Source: Strigamia acuminata
Lineage: Eukaryota > Arthropoda > Chilopoda > Geophilomorpha > Linotaeniidae
Length of the DNA stretch: 64,000 nucleotides
Assembly (NCBI GenBank): GCA_949358305.1
Contig: CASHSZ010000075.1
Span: 1-64,000 of the forward strand
Reading direction: 5' to 3'
The position numbers and the translations under genes were made by a program. The notes beneath the pieces are model-generated. The model was not told where the DNA came from and did not search any database. It saw nothing but the letters and a program-made list of their open reading frames with translations. Positions within the stretch are counted from its first letter, which is position 1. Every line of letters begins with the position of its first letter. Below, piece by piece: positions 44,678 to 57,851 of the stretch.

Positions 44678-46353
44678 TTGCAACGTGCCGCGCTATGCCA
44701 CACAATGTGCCGCCGCGATATGCCATCGAATCCGAATGTGTGTGATGCGAAACGCGAGTACGCGCGCGGAGAACGCGCGGCAATGCTAGCAACAGGAGCG
44801 CAACTGCCCAAGAAATTGCTCAACAATAAAAGGCACGTGCCTGAAACAATAGGCACTTCAAATAAAGTTATTGTTAAAAAACGGGCTTGAAAACCAACAA
44901 TTACACAATAATTAAGGGGCAAGAAATGAACTTTGCTGCAATGCAAAGTTCTCAAAATACAGAGAAATGAAAGTTACACTTGTATAAAGAATTGACAATG
45001 TTTGAAACCAATAAAAACTACAAAAACACACTTGTAAAAAACCCAAAACAACCCCCAGAATGAATTATTTGACTCAAATTAACCCTAAAACGGTCTTGGA
45101 GGTCGTGCAGACGACAGAGTCGGATCGGAAGGTTGCTAAAACCTGACGCCAAAACTAGCAATGGGACAGCTAGTTAGAAAACAGCTTTTTCATCAATCAT
45201 GAACGCTGAAAACCTCACCCAGGGGTAGAAAATGATGGAGAGAACGTTTTCGCCATCTAAAACGGTCTAAAACGGGTCTAAAATGCCTAAACCGGCGCCT
45301 GGAACGTGGCGCAGTTGTTGGGTCAAATATTGTCAAAAATCAGTGGAAATTTGTCAAATACTGGCAAAAATCTGCTGAAATTTGTCAAAAATTGCCAAAT
45401 TTTGGCGCAAGTTACGTGAGGTTTGCGCGCATCCAACTATGACGAAAAATCCATGCGTGTGCACGCGCGATTTACTGGCGCGTTGGAAGCGTTAAAATAA
45501 ATTTTTCCAATATCTAACACAATTTGCACCGAATTATGGCAATTTTTGACAAATTTACATGGATTTTTGCCAGTATTTGACAAATTTCCACGGATTTTTG
45601 ACAATATTTGACAAATTCCAGACAAATTTCAGACAAATTTCAATTAATTTTTGAAATTTTATGAGAAATTTCAGCAAATGTTTGAGGATTGAGGAAATCT
45701 TCTGAAATTTGTCAAATATAGGCAAAAATCTTCTGAAATTTGTCAAATACAGGCAAAAATCTGCTGAAATTTGTCAAAAATTGCCCAAATTCCGTGCAAG
45801 TTTTGCAAGTTTTGCGCGCATCAAATCGTATGCGCGCCTATACTATTGCACGAGCGCATTGACGCGTGATGAACACCGACCACGTTTACGAAGTGAATTC
45901 GAGCTACAAAAGTATCGAGTCGCCATTCTATGATGGAAAAAAAAAATTAAGTGTAAACAAACAAAATAAAAACTTTAATATACAAGAAACGTACAATTCC
46001 ACTCAACTTTGTTTCAAATTTTATTTATTGGATCATTGAAAATAAACAGTAGTGTTGTGCACTGTACGCTTAAGTGTATACCGGCGATGCGTTGTTTTGT
46101 GGTGGGGATTTGCCTCGATAATTGATCTTTTCTCTTTGTTTGCAATATTTTTTTGGCCTTTTTTGTTGATTTTTCGGTTTGAAATTGTTTTTTTCCGGTG
46201 TAATTTAAGTGGTGGAAGGTTGTTGGCGTGTGTTGAGGGTAATTTTGGCGGTTTTTGGGTCGGGATTAGTGTTTTCTGCGATTTTTTATCGGTATTTGGG
46301 GTTTGATGCAGCGGATAGCGCATGCGAATCGCCGTCGACCGTAGCATTAGCAA
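44678..46353 (+). repeat. U unit R5, copy 2
   Basis: Short palindrome, GCCACACAATG. Same type as R3. Confidence 0.85.
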
Positions 46354-48039
46354 TTGCAACGTGCCGCGCTATGCCGCACAATGTGCCGCCGCGATATGCC
46401 ATCGAATCCGAATGTGTGTGATGCGAAACGCGAGTACGCGCGCGGAGAACGCGCGGCAATGCTAGCAACAGGAGCGCAACTGCCCAAGAAATTGCTCAAC
46501 AATAAAAGGCACGTGGAAGCACGTGCCTGAAACAATAGGCACTTCAAATAAAGTTATTGTTAAAAAACGGGCTTGAAAACCAACAATTACACAATAATTA
46601 AGGGGCAAGAAATGAACTTTGCTGCAATGCAAAGTTCTCAAAATACAGAGAAATGAAAGTTACACTTGTATAAAGAATTGACAATGTTTGAAACCAATAA
46701 AAACTACAAAAACACACTTGTAAAAAACCCAAAACAACCCCCAGAATGAATTATTTGACTCAAATTAACCCTAAAACGGTCTTGGAGGTCGTGCAGACGA
46801 CAGAGTCGGATCGGAAGGTTGCTAAAACCTGACGCCAAAACTAGCAATGGGACAGCTAGTTAGAAAACAGCTTTTTCATCAATCATGAACGCTGAAAACC
46901 TCACCCAGGGGTAGAAAATGATGGAGAGAACGTTTTCGCCATCTAAAACGGTCTAAAACGGGTCTAAAATGCCTAAACCGGCACCTGGAACGTGGCGCAG
47001 TTGTTGGGTCAAATATTGTCAAAAATCAGTGGAAATTTGTCAAATACTGGCAAAAATCTGCTGAAATTTGTCAAAAATTGCCAAATTTTGGCGCAAGTTA
47101 CGTGAGGTTTGCGCGCATCCAACTATGACGAAAAATCCATGCGTGTGCACGCGCGATTTACTGGCGCGTTGGAAGCGTTAAAATAAATTTTTCCAATATC
47201 TAACACAATTTGCACCGAATTATGGCAATTTTTGACAAATTTACATGGATTTTTGCCAGTATTTGACAAATTTCCACGGATTTTTGACAATATTTGACAA
47301 ATTCCAGACAAATTTCAGACAAATTTCAATTAATTTTTGAAATTTTATGAGAAATTTCAGCAAATGTTTGAGGATTGAGGAAATCTTCTGAAATTTGTCA
47401 AATATAGGCAAAAATCTTCTGAAATTTGTCAAATACAGGCAAAAATCTGCTGAAATTTGTCAAAAATTGCCCAAATTCCGTGCAAGTTTTGCAAGTTTTG
47501 CGCGCATCAAATCGTATGCGCGCCTATACTATTGCACGAGCGCATTGACGCGTGATGAACACCGACCACGTTTACGAAGTGAATTCGAGCTACAAAAGTA
47601 TCGAGTCGCCATTCTATGATGGAAAAAAAAAATTAAGTGTAAACAAACAAAATAAAAACTTTAATATACAAGAAACGTACAATTCCACTCAACTTTGTTT
47701 CAAATTTTATTTATTGGATCATTGAAAATAAACAGTAGTGTTGTGCACTGTACGCTTAAGTGTATACCGGCGATGCGTTGTTTTGTGGTGGGGATTTGCC
47801 TCGATAATTGATCTTTTCTCTTTGTTTGCAATATTTTTTTGGCCTTTTTTGTTGATTTTTCGGTTTGAAATTGTTTTTTTCCGGTGTAATTTAAGTGGTG
47901 GAAGGTTGTTGGCGTGTGTTGAGGGTAATTTTGGCGGTTTTTGGGTCGGGATTAGTGTTTTCTGCGATTTTTGATCGGTATTTGGGGTTTGATGCAGCGG
48001 ATAGCGCATGCGAATCGCCGTCGACCGTAGCATTAGCAA
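46354..48039 (+). repeat. U unit R6, copy 2
   Basis: GCCGCACAATG, long CACGTG hairpin, CGGCACCTGG, and TTTTTGATCGG near its end. First half of a 3,362-bp dimer with R7. Confidence 0.85.
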
Positions 48040-49715
48040 TTGCAACGTGCCGCGCTATGCCACACAATGTGCCGCCGCGATATGCCATCGAATCCGAATG
48101 TGTGTGATGCGAAACGCGAGTACGCGCGCGGAGAACGCGCGGCAATGCTAGCAACAGGAGCGCAACTGCCCAAGAAATTGCTCAACAATAAAAGGCACGT
48201 GCCTGAAACAATAGGCACTTCAAATAAAGTTATTGTTAAAAAACGGGCTTGAAAACCAACAATTACACAATAATTAAGGGGCAAGAAATGAACTTTGCTG
48301 CAATGCAAAGTTCTCAAAATACAGAGAAATGAAAGTTACACTTGTATAAAGAATTGACAATGTTTGAAACCAATAAAAACTACAAAAACACACTTGTAAA
48401 AAACCCAAAACAACCCCCAGAATGAATTATTTGACTCAAATTAACCCTAAAACGGTCTTGGAGGTCGTGCAGACGACAGAGTCGGATCGGAAGGTTGCTA
48501 AAACCTGACGCCAAAACTAGCAATGGGACAGCTAGTTAGAAAACAGCTTTTTCATCAATCATGAACGCTGAAAACCTCACCCAGGGGTAGAAAATGATGG
48601 AGAGAACGTTTTCGCCATCTAAAACGGTCTAAAACGGGTCTAAAATGCCTAAACCGGCGCCTGGAACGTGGCGCAGTTGTTGGGTCAAATATTGTCAAAA
48701 ATCAGTGGAAATTTGTCAAATACTGGCAAAAATCTGCTGAAATTTGTCAAAAATTGCCAAATTTTGGCGCAAGTTACGTGAGGTTTGCGCGCATCCAACT
48801 ATGACGAAAAATCCATGCGTGTGCACGCGCGATTTACTGGCGCGTTGGAAGCGTTAAAATAAATTTTTCCAATATCTAACACAATTTGCACCGAATTATG
48901 GCAATTTTTGACAAATTTACATGGATTTTTGCCAGTATTTGACAAATTTCCACGGATTTTTGACAATATTTGACAAATTCCAGACAAATTTCAGACAAAT
49001 TTCAATTAATTTTTGAAATTTTATGAGAAATTTCAGCAAATGTTTGAGGATTGAGGAAATCTTCTGAAATTTGTCAAATATAGGCAAAAATCTTCTGAAA
49101 TTTGTCAAATACAGGCAAAAATCTGCTGAAATTTGTCAAAAATTGCCCAAATTCCGTGCAAGTTTTGCAAGTTTTGCGCGCATCAAATCGTATGCGCGCC
49201 TATACTATTGCACGAGCGCATTGACGCGTGATGAACACCGACCACGTTTACGAAGTGAATTCGAGCTACAAAAGTATCGAGTCGCCATTCTATGATGGAA
49301 AAAAAAAATTAAGTGTAAACAAACAAAATAAAAACTTTAATATACAAGAAACGTACAATTCCACTCAACTTTGTTTCAAATTTTATTTATTGGATCATTG
49401 AAAATAAACAGTAGTGTTGTGCACTGTACGCTTAAGTGTATACCGGCGATGCGTTGTTTTGTGGTGGGGATTTGCCTCGATAATTGATCTTTTCTCTTTG
49501 TTTGCAATATTTTTTTGGCCTTTTTTGTTGATTTTTCGGTTTGAAATTGTTTTTTTCCGGTGTAATTTAAGTGGTGGAAGGTTGTTGGCGTGTGTTGAGG
49601 GTAATTTTGGCGGTTTTTGGGTCGGGATTAGTGTTTTCTGCGATTTTTTATCGGTATTTGGGGTTTGATGCAGCGGATAGCGCATGCGAATCGCCGTCGA
49701 CCGTAGCATTAGCAA
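48040..49715 (+). repeat. U unit R7, copy 2
   Basis: Short palindrome, GCCACACAATG, GCGCCTGG. Second half of the dimer. Confidence 0.85.
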
Positions 49716-51401
49716 TTGCAACGTGCCGCGCTATGCCGCACAATGTGCCGCCGCGATATGCCATCGAATCCGAATGTGTGTGATGCGAAACGCGAGTACG
49801 CGCGCGGAGAACGCGCGGCAATGCTAGCAACAGGAGCGCAACTGCCCAAGAAATTGCTCAACAATAAAAGGCACGTGGAAGCACGTGCCTGAAACAATAG
49901 GCACTTCAAATAAAGTTATTGTTAAAAAACGGGCTTGAAAACCAACAATTACACAATAATTAAGGGGCAAGAAATGAACTTTGCTGCAATGCAAAGTTCT
50001 CAAAATACAGAGAAATGAAAGTTACACTTGTATAAAGAATTGACAATGTTTGAAACCAATAAAAACTACAAAAACACACTTGTAAAAAACCCAAAACAAC
50101 CCCCAGAATGAATTATTTGACTCAAATTAACCCTAAAACGGTCTTGGAGGTCGTGCAGACGACAGAGTCGGATCGGAAGGTTGCTAAAACCTGACGCCAA
50201 AACTAGCAATGGGACAGCTAGTTAGAAAACAGCTTTTTCATCAATCATGAACGCTGAAAACCTCACCCAGGGGTAGAAAATGATGGAGAGAACGTTTTCG
50301 CCATCTAAAACGGTCTAAAACGGGTCTAAAATGCCTAAACCGGCACCTGGAACGTGGCGCAGTTGTTGGGTCAAATATTGTCAAAAATCAGTGGAAATTT
50401 GTCAAATACTGGCAAAAATCTGCTGAAATTTGTCAAAAATTGCCAAATTTTGGCACAAGTTACGTGAGGTTTGCGCGCATCCAACTATGACGAAAAATCC
50501 ATGCGTGTGCACGCGCGATTTACTGGCGCGTTGGAAGCGTTAAAATAAATTTTTCCAATATCTAACACAATTTGCACCGAATTATGGCAATTTTTGACAA
50601 ATTTACATGGATTTTTGCCAGTATTTGACAAATTTCCACGGATTTTTGACAATATTTGACAAATTCCAGACAAATTTCAGACAAATTTCAATTAATTTTT
50701 GAAATTTTATGAGAAATTTCAGCAAATGTTTGAGGATTGAGGAAATCTTCTGAAATTTGTCAAATATAGGCAAAAATCTTCTGAACTTTGTCAAATACAG
50801 GCAAAAATCTGCTGAAATTTGTCAAAAATTGCCCAAATTCCGTGCAAGTTTTGCAAGTTTTGCGCGCATCAAATCGTATGCGCGCCTATACTATTGCACG
50901 AGCGCATTGACGCGTGATGAACACCGACCACGTTTACGAAGTGAATTCGAGCTACAAAAGTATCGAGTCGCCATTCTATGATGGAAAAAAAAAATTAAGT
51001 GTAAACAAACAAAATAAAAACTTTAATATACAAGAAACGTACAATTCCACTCAACTTTGTTTCAAATTTTATTTATTGGATCATTGAAAATAAACAGTAG
51101 TGTTGTGCACTGTACGCTTAAGTGTATACCGGCGATGCGTTGTTTTGTGGTGGGGATTTGCCTCGATAATTGATCTTTTCTCTTTGTTTGCAATATTTTT
51201 TTGGCCTTTTTTGTTGATTTTTCGGTTTGAAATTGTTTTTTTCCGGTGTAATTTAAGTGGTGGAAGGTTGTTGGCGTGTGTTGAGGGTAATTTTGGCGGT
51301 TTTTGGGTCGGGATTAGTGTTTTCTGCGATTTTTTATCGGTATTTGGGGTTTGATGCAGCGGATAGCGCATGCGAATCGCCGTCGACCGTAGCATTAGCA
51401 A
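49716..51401 (+). repeat. U unit R8, copy 2
   Basis: Repeats the R6 variant set (GCCGCACAATG, long hairpin, CGGCACCTGG). Private changes: TTGGCACAAG near 50452 and CTGAACTTTG near 50783. Confidence 0.85.
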
Positions 51402-53077
51402 TTGCAACGTGCCGCGCTATGCCACACAATGTGCCGCCGCGATATGCCATCGAATCCGAATGTGTGTGATGCGAAACGCGAGTACGCGCGCGGAGAACGC
51501 GCGGCAATGCTAGCAACAGGAGCGCAACTGCCCAAGAAATTGCTCAACAATAAAAGGCACGTGCCTGAAACAATAGGCACTTCAAATAAAGTTATTGTTA
51601 AAAAACGGGCTTGAAAACCAACAATTACACAATAATTAAGGGGCAAGAAATGAACTTTGCTGCAATGCAAAGTTCTCAAAATACAGAGAAATGAAAGTTA
51701 CACTTGTATAAAGAATTGACAATGTTTGAAACCAATAAAAACTACAAAAACACACTTGTAAAAAACCCAAAACAACCCCCAGAATGAATTATTTGACTCA
51801 AATTAACCCTAAAACGGTCTTGGAGGTCGTGCAGACGACAGAGTCGGATCGGAAGGTTGCTAAAACCTGACGCCAAAACTAGCAATGGGACAGCTAGTTA
51901 GAAAACAGCTTTTTCATCAATCATGAACGCTGAAAACCTCACCCAGGGGTAGAAAATGATGGAGAGAACGTTTTCGCCATCTAAAACGGTCTAAAACGGG
52001 TCTAAAATGCCTAAACCGGCGCCTGGAACGTGGCGCAGTTGTTGGGTCAAATATTGTCAAAAATCAGTGGAAATTTGTCAAATACTGGCAAAAATCTGCT
52101 GAAATTTGTCAAAAATTGCCAAATTTTGGCGCAAGTTACGTGAGGTTTGCGCGCATCCAACTATGACGAAAAATCCATGCGTGTGCACGCGCGATTTACT
52201 GGCGCGTTGGAAGCGTTAAAATAAATTTTTCCAATATCTAACACAATTTGCACCGAATTATGGCAATTTTTGACAAATTTACATGGATTTTTGCCAGTAT
52301 TTGACAAATTTCCACGGATTTTTGACAATATTTGACAAATTCCAGACAAATTTCAGACAAATTTCAATTAATTTTTGAAATTTTATGAGAAATTTCAGCA
52401 AATGTTTGAGGATTGAGGAAATCTTCTGAAATTTGTCAAATATAGGCAAAAATCTTCTGAAATTTGTCAAATACAGGCAAAAATCTGCTGAAATTTGTCA
52501 AAAATTGCCCAAATTCCGTGCAAGTTTTGCAAGTTTTGCGCGCATCAAATCGTATGCGCGCCTATACTATTGCACGAGCGCATTGACGCGTGATGAACAC
52601 CGACCACGTTTACGAAGTGAATTCGAGCTACAAAAGTATCGAGTCGCCATTCTATGATGGAAAAAAAAAATTAAGTGTAAACAAACAAAATAAAAACTTT
52701 AATATACAAGAAACGTACAATTCCACTCAACTTTGTTTCAAATTTTATTTATTGGATCATTGAAAATAAACAGTAGTGTTGTGCACTGTACGCTTAAGTG
52801 TATACCGGCGATGCGTTGTTTTGTGGTGGGGATTTGCCTCGATAATTGATCTTTTCTCTTTGTTTGCAATATTTTTTTGGCCTTTTTTGTTGATTTTTCG
52901 GTTTGAAATTGTTTTTTTCCGGTGTAATTTAAGTGGTGGAAGGTTGTTGGCGTGTGTTGAGGGTAATTTTGGCGGTTTTTGGGTCGGGATTAGTGTTTTC
53001 TGCGATTTTTGATCGGTATTTGGGGTTTGATGCAGCGGATAGCGCATGCGAATCGCCGTCGACCGTAGCATTAGCAA
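51402..53077 (+). repeat. U unit R9, copy 2, outermost
   Basis: Short palindrome; ends GCATTAGCAA at the tail boundary exactly as R4 of copy 1, with TTTTTGATCGG. Confidence 0.85.
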
Positions 53078-53564
53078 GTGCGCGCGCAAGTTAAATGTGT
53101 ACAGGACTGTGAGAAAATAAAACGTGTGTGGAAAAGTAAATGTTCTTTGGTGATCGCCATGAGTTCGTACTTTGTCGTGGGCGCGAAATGTGTGTGATAT
53201 ATATGCTACTATGCGTGATGTAGCGCCGTCAGCGCGTTTCAGCACGCGATGTAGCGCCTTGAGCGCGTCCAAATGCGTACAGGTGTTCGACAGATGTGCC
53301 AGGGCTTCACGTGCATACACGAAACATAAACATGAAGAAAACAGAAAAAACCGTTGTGTGTGATGTGTATAAAGACACATTACACAAAGAATACTACTCT
53401 TCATACAAAAAGCAATAAACTTTATACATATTGCAATAAACTTACAAAATGGTAAAAATAAAATACTGGAAAACATGGCCTTGAATAATAGTGGAAAACA
53501 TGGCATACTGCCTTGAATAATAGTGAAAAACATGGCGTACTGCCTTGAATACCCCCTTGAATAC

Positions 53565-54597
53565 GTCGCACCGCATCATCTCGCCTCACTTCCCGTCTTG
53601 GAAATAAATAAATGCCCCGGCGTTTATTCGAGGCAATGTCCAACTTGGGCTTTCATTCGCGCCTCACATCCCGCCTTGGTAATAAATAAACGCCCCGGCG
53701 TTTATTCGAGGCACATCACCCACACCTCCCCGGCGTTCAAACGAGTAGCTGCGCGTATTTGACCCCGGTTTTTATTTTTTCAAATTGTCGTGTGTTTTCA
53801 AAGTTCTTAATTTGTTCAAAAACAAACAAAATGGCTATTTGTTGATTTTTAATTGATTTTATCGATTTCTGTTCGTTTTTTGCTGGTTTTTAATCGATTT
53901 TTCTGTATTTTTGATCAATTTTTGCCAATTGTAATCGTTATTTGTCATTCTGAATTGATTATTGTCAGGTTTCAGTCGATTTTTGTCGATTTCTGATCAA
54001 TGTTTATACATTTTTTATCATTTTGTGTAGATTTCTGTTGAATTTTAATCATATTTCTTCGTTTTTATTCAATTTTTGTCCCATGCTCCGCGATCAGTTC
54101 GAATAATTGACACCATACTGTGCTTTTACTCATATTCAAGATGGCGTCGCAAACTCAAGGTCGAATTCCGCTGAATTCATTTATTGCGACTGTTTGCGCT
54201 CCATACATGCGAAAAGGATTATGGGAAAAATCCTCAATGCAGGTCATTTTGGTGTCAAATGAGCGAGGAAAGCTGGAGATAAGGAAAATTGGTGAAATTT
54301 CAAAAAAAAGCTAAACAATCAAAATTTACATGAAGCTCAATTTTTCTAACTGGAAATGCATGTATCGTCAATTTCGGGATATTTTAGGGGTGAAATTGAC
54401 TGGGAAGGGACCCCCACATTCCCCATGCGTCAACGCGCGCGTTGACGAAATTCAAATCCAGGTTTTCACACAGCCCCACGTTATTTTCGGGTTCCAATTG
54501 CCGTATTGCCGTATTGCCTCAAATAAACGCCGGGGCGTTTATTAATTTTCATTAATTTTCCAGACCGGAAATGAGGCGAGGTGATGCGGTACGATGC
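53565..54597. mobile_element. Second copy of the 1.03-kb inverted-repeat element
   Basis: Offset by exactly 24,834 bp from 28731-29763. It was duplicated with the macrosatellite, not independently inserted. Confidence 0.55.
54141..54314 (+). CDS. Second copy of the 57-codon hypothetical ORF
   Basis: Identical to 29307-29480 as far as compared. Conservation here reflects recent duplication and is not evidence of coding. Confidence 0.2.
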   Translation: MASQTQGRIPLNSFIATVCAPYMRKGLWEKSSMQVILVSNERGKLEIRKIGEISKKS

Positions 54598-55243
54598 AAA
54601 ATTGCGAGATGTAGTTTGCTTTATTTGTTAAAACAAATTAGGCGTCACTAATTCACCTGTATTAGGGTTTCAATGTGTGAAATTTCAAAATTTATCGGTT
54701 CCGTCAAAACGCCATTGAAAAGTTACATTTTTATAACGTTTCAATGATGAAAACGGCCATTTTTGATGAAAAACAGCCATTTTTTATAGAAAAAACGACG
54801 AAGAAAGCCATTTTCACTATGAAAAATGGCTGAAAATGACCATTTTGACGAAAAACGGCCATTTTTACTACGAAAAATGGCTAAAAATGCCACTTGAGTG
54901 AGTGCAAGTACATTTGGTGATGTACTATCGCGAGCGCGCGCGTTTTTGTGCAGTACAATGTGCTGATTAAACCAACAGCATTATAGAGTGATTACATTGT
55001 TCATTTGTGTTTTTAAGTTACAAAATGGTACAAAATCATAAAATAAACTTGTAAAGTGCAATTTCTGCGGATTGATCAAAATCCGCAAAATCCGCCGCAA
55101 AATTGCGAACAGGGGATCAGCATATAGGCAGCCGTAATGTTAAAAATGGGGTCCCTTTCGCACTCCGCAAAATCCGCATGCGCGCCATAAGGTTAAGCAC
55201 TCCAGAAGCGTGTGTCGCACGCGTCGGCGCGCCGCTAAAAACA

Positions 55244-56707
55244 TATCCTTTTCGCGGATTGGCTTCCGCGAAATCCGCATTTTGGGGGTGACTATTCTGG
55301 GAATTCCGGGTGGACCATACTCTTCCGAAAAATGTCCGGGGTGGTGTTGGGAGTGTCGATAGACTGTTTTGTGTCAAGGTTGCCAATTTTCATGTAAGTA
55401 TTGGAAGGTTCATTTCTGTGCATTCTCATATATTTTTTTCACAGGAGCAACGAGGCGCGATGAAGGGGGATCAAGCGAGAGTGAATAAAATAAACTCGTT
55501 TTTGTCTCAAATGCGCGTTTGCGTTTGTAAATTTGGTTGTCTTGCAACGCGGTGGCGCGTTTGAGTTTCGTGTTGCGATACAAACACGCACGGGTGCGTA
55601 TTGGAGTCGTAAACGACTTTCTGTCGCAATGCGATCGCGTATTTGACAAATTTCTGCAGATTTTTGCCAATATTTGACAATTTTCAGACAAATTTCAATT
55701 AATTTTAGAAATTTTTGAGAGATTTCAATAAAAGTTTGAGGAATTTCTTATGCTGACGCTAAAATGCCAAAAGGAGTCTTAACTCAGAAGAGCACTTTTC
55801 CGACCACTTAGGTGTCGGAAAAGCACTTCCAAAGGTCGCAAAATGTGCTCTACGCGTTTTTTGACACTAGAACGGTCGAAAACGAGTCTAAAACTGCTAA
55901 GCTGGCGCCTGTAACTTGGCGCATTCGCTGGGTCGCTCAAAAATGAGATTCGAGCGAACCGAAACCTATGAGAGAAACGCGCCGGCGGAAATATTCGTTT
56001 TTACCAATGAATACTTAATAAATCTTCATGGGAATTTAATCCCAATCTACTGTAGGCTTAGGAACCTTGAATACCAAATAAAAACAAAGGAGCAAAGGCG
56101 GGAAACAAAGAACAAGGGCCCGACGCCCGTAAATCACCAAAATGGCTATCTGCCAGACACGCTAGTGGCCTTGAGCCACTTCTAACTTCGTTTTCGAGGT
56201 TGTGGGTCTCGAAAACGACTAAACCGAGTGGTGGGAACGATTCCCGAGGTCTTTTTAGTCAATGTCGCCCAAAACCCGAATCAACAAGCTAACTTTCAAC
56301 GAGAAACGAAGACTGGAGCCGAATGCGGTGATAAGCGCTCATTCCAGACTCGTGTAAGCGATCTCCGCTTAAAGCCAGTTGCTCTGAGCAGACGACGCAA
56401 TCGCTTACCAAGGAAAAAGACGGGTTTATGGGCTCAAAACCCGACGAAACACTTAAACAGGATCCAGAAATTACCAAGCGAGTTGGTAAGCTAAACTAAA
56501 ACTGTAAAATAAGTTGGGGACTTGGTAAAATGCGAGTCTCTCAAACTTTTGTTGCGTCCTGCTCGCAACACGCGCGATGTACGCGCGTGGCCGCGTGTTG
56601 AACGTGCGCACTACGCGCAAGAACCGTACAAACCGAGGTAAAACGAATTAAACACATATCTAATGCAAAAACAATTATTAAATACATCATTCTTGTTGCT
56701 GTTTGCA
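55244..56707 (+). repeat. Head module, copy 3
   Basis: Same as the heads at 14266 and 30410; the intron copy is at 55394-55444. Confidence 0.85.
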
Positions 56708-57851
56708 AACTTGCAAAACTTGCACCGAATTTGGGCAATTTTTTACAAATTTCAGCAGATTTTTGTCTATATTTGACAAATTTCAGCAGATTTTTGTCTA
56801 TATTTGACAAATTTCAGCAGATTTCCTCAATCCTCAAACATTTGCTGATATTTCTCAAACATTTTCTAAAATTAATTGAAATCTGTCTGAAATTTGTCTT
56901 GAATGTGTCAAATATTGTCAAAAATCCGTGGAAATTTGTCAAATACTGGCAAAAATCCATGTAAATTTGTCAAAAATTGCCATAATTCGGTGCAAATTGT
57001 GTTAGATATTGGAAAAATTTATTTTAACGCTTCCAACGCGCCAGTAAATCGCGCGTGCACACGCGTGGATTTTTCGTCATAGTTGGATGCGCGCAAACCT
57101 CACGTAACTTGCGCCAAAATTTGGCAATTTTTGACAAATTTCAGCAGATTTTTGCCAGTATTTGACAAATTTCCACTGATTTTTGACAATATTTGACCCA
57201 ACAACTGCGCCACGTTCCAGGCGCCGGTTTAGGCATTTTAGACCCGTTTTAGACCGTTTTAGATGGCGAAAACGTTCTCTCCATCATTTTCTACCCCTGG
57301 GTGAGGTTTTCAGCGTTCATGATTGATGAAAAAGCTGTTTTCTAACTAGCTGTCCCATTGCTAGTTTTGGCGTCAGGTTTTAGCAACCTTCCGATCCGAC
57401 TCTGTCGTCTGCACGACCTCCAAGACCGTTTTAGGGTTAATTTGAGTCAAATAATTCATTCTGGGGGTTGTTTTGGGTTTTTTACAAGTGTGTTTTTGTA
57501 GTTTTTATTGGTTTCAAACATTGTCAATTCTTTATACAAGTGTAACTTTCATTTCTCTGTATTTTGAGAACTTTGCATTGCAGCAAAGTTCATTTCTTGC
57601 CCCTTAATTATTGTGTAATTGTTGGTTTTCAAGCCCGTTTTTTAACAATAACTTTATTTGAAGTGCCTATTGTTTCAGGCACGTGCTTCCACGTGCCTTT
57701 TATTGTTGAGCAATTTCTTGGGCAGTTGCGCTCCTGTTGCTAGCATTGCCGCGCGTTCTCCGCGCGCGTACTCGCGTTTCGCATCACACACATTCGGATT
57801 CGATGGCCTATCGCGGCGGCACATTGTGTGGCATAGCGCGGCAGGTTGCAA
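56708..57851 (-). repeat. Truncated U unit, left arm, copy 3
   Basis: Same truncation as in copies 1 and 2. Confidence 0.8.

Larger units (their letters stand above)
30410..55243 (+). repeat. Macrosatellite copy 2 (24,834 bp)
   Basis: Same module order as copy 1 but with a 12-hairpin left array (+280 bp) and 9 inverted U units (+8,410 bp). The two additions sum exactly to the 8,690-bp length difference. Head, flanks and tail look identical to copy 1 wherever I compared them. Confidence 0.9.
53078..55243 (+). repeat. Tail module, copy 2 (2,166 bp)
   Basis: Same length and content as 28244-30409. Contains the second inverted-repeat element (53565-54597). It ends TAAAAACA just before the head of copy 3. 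Confidence 0.85.
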
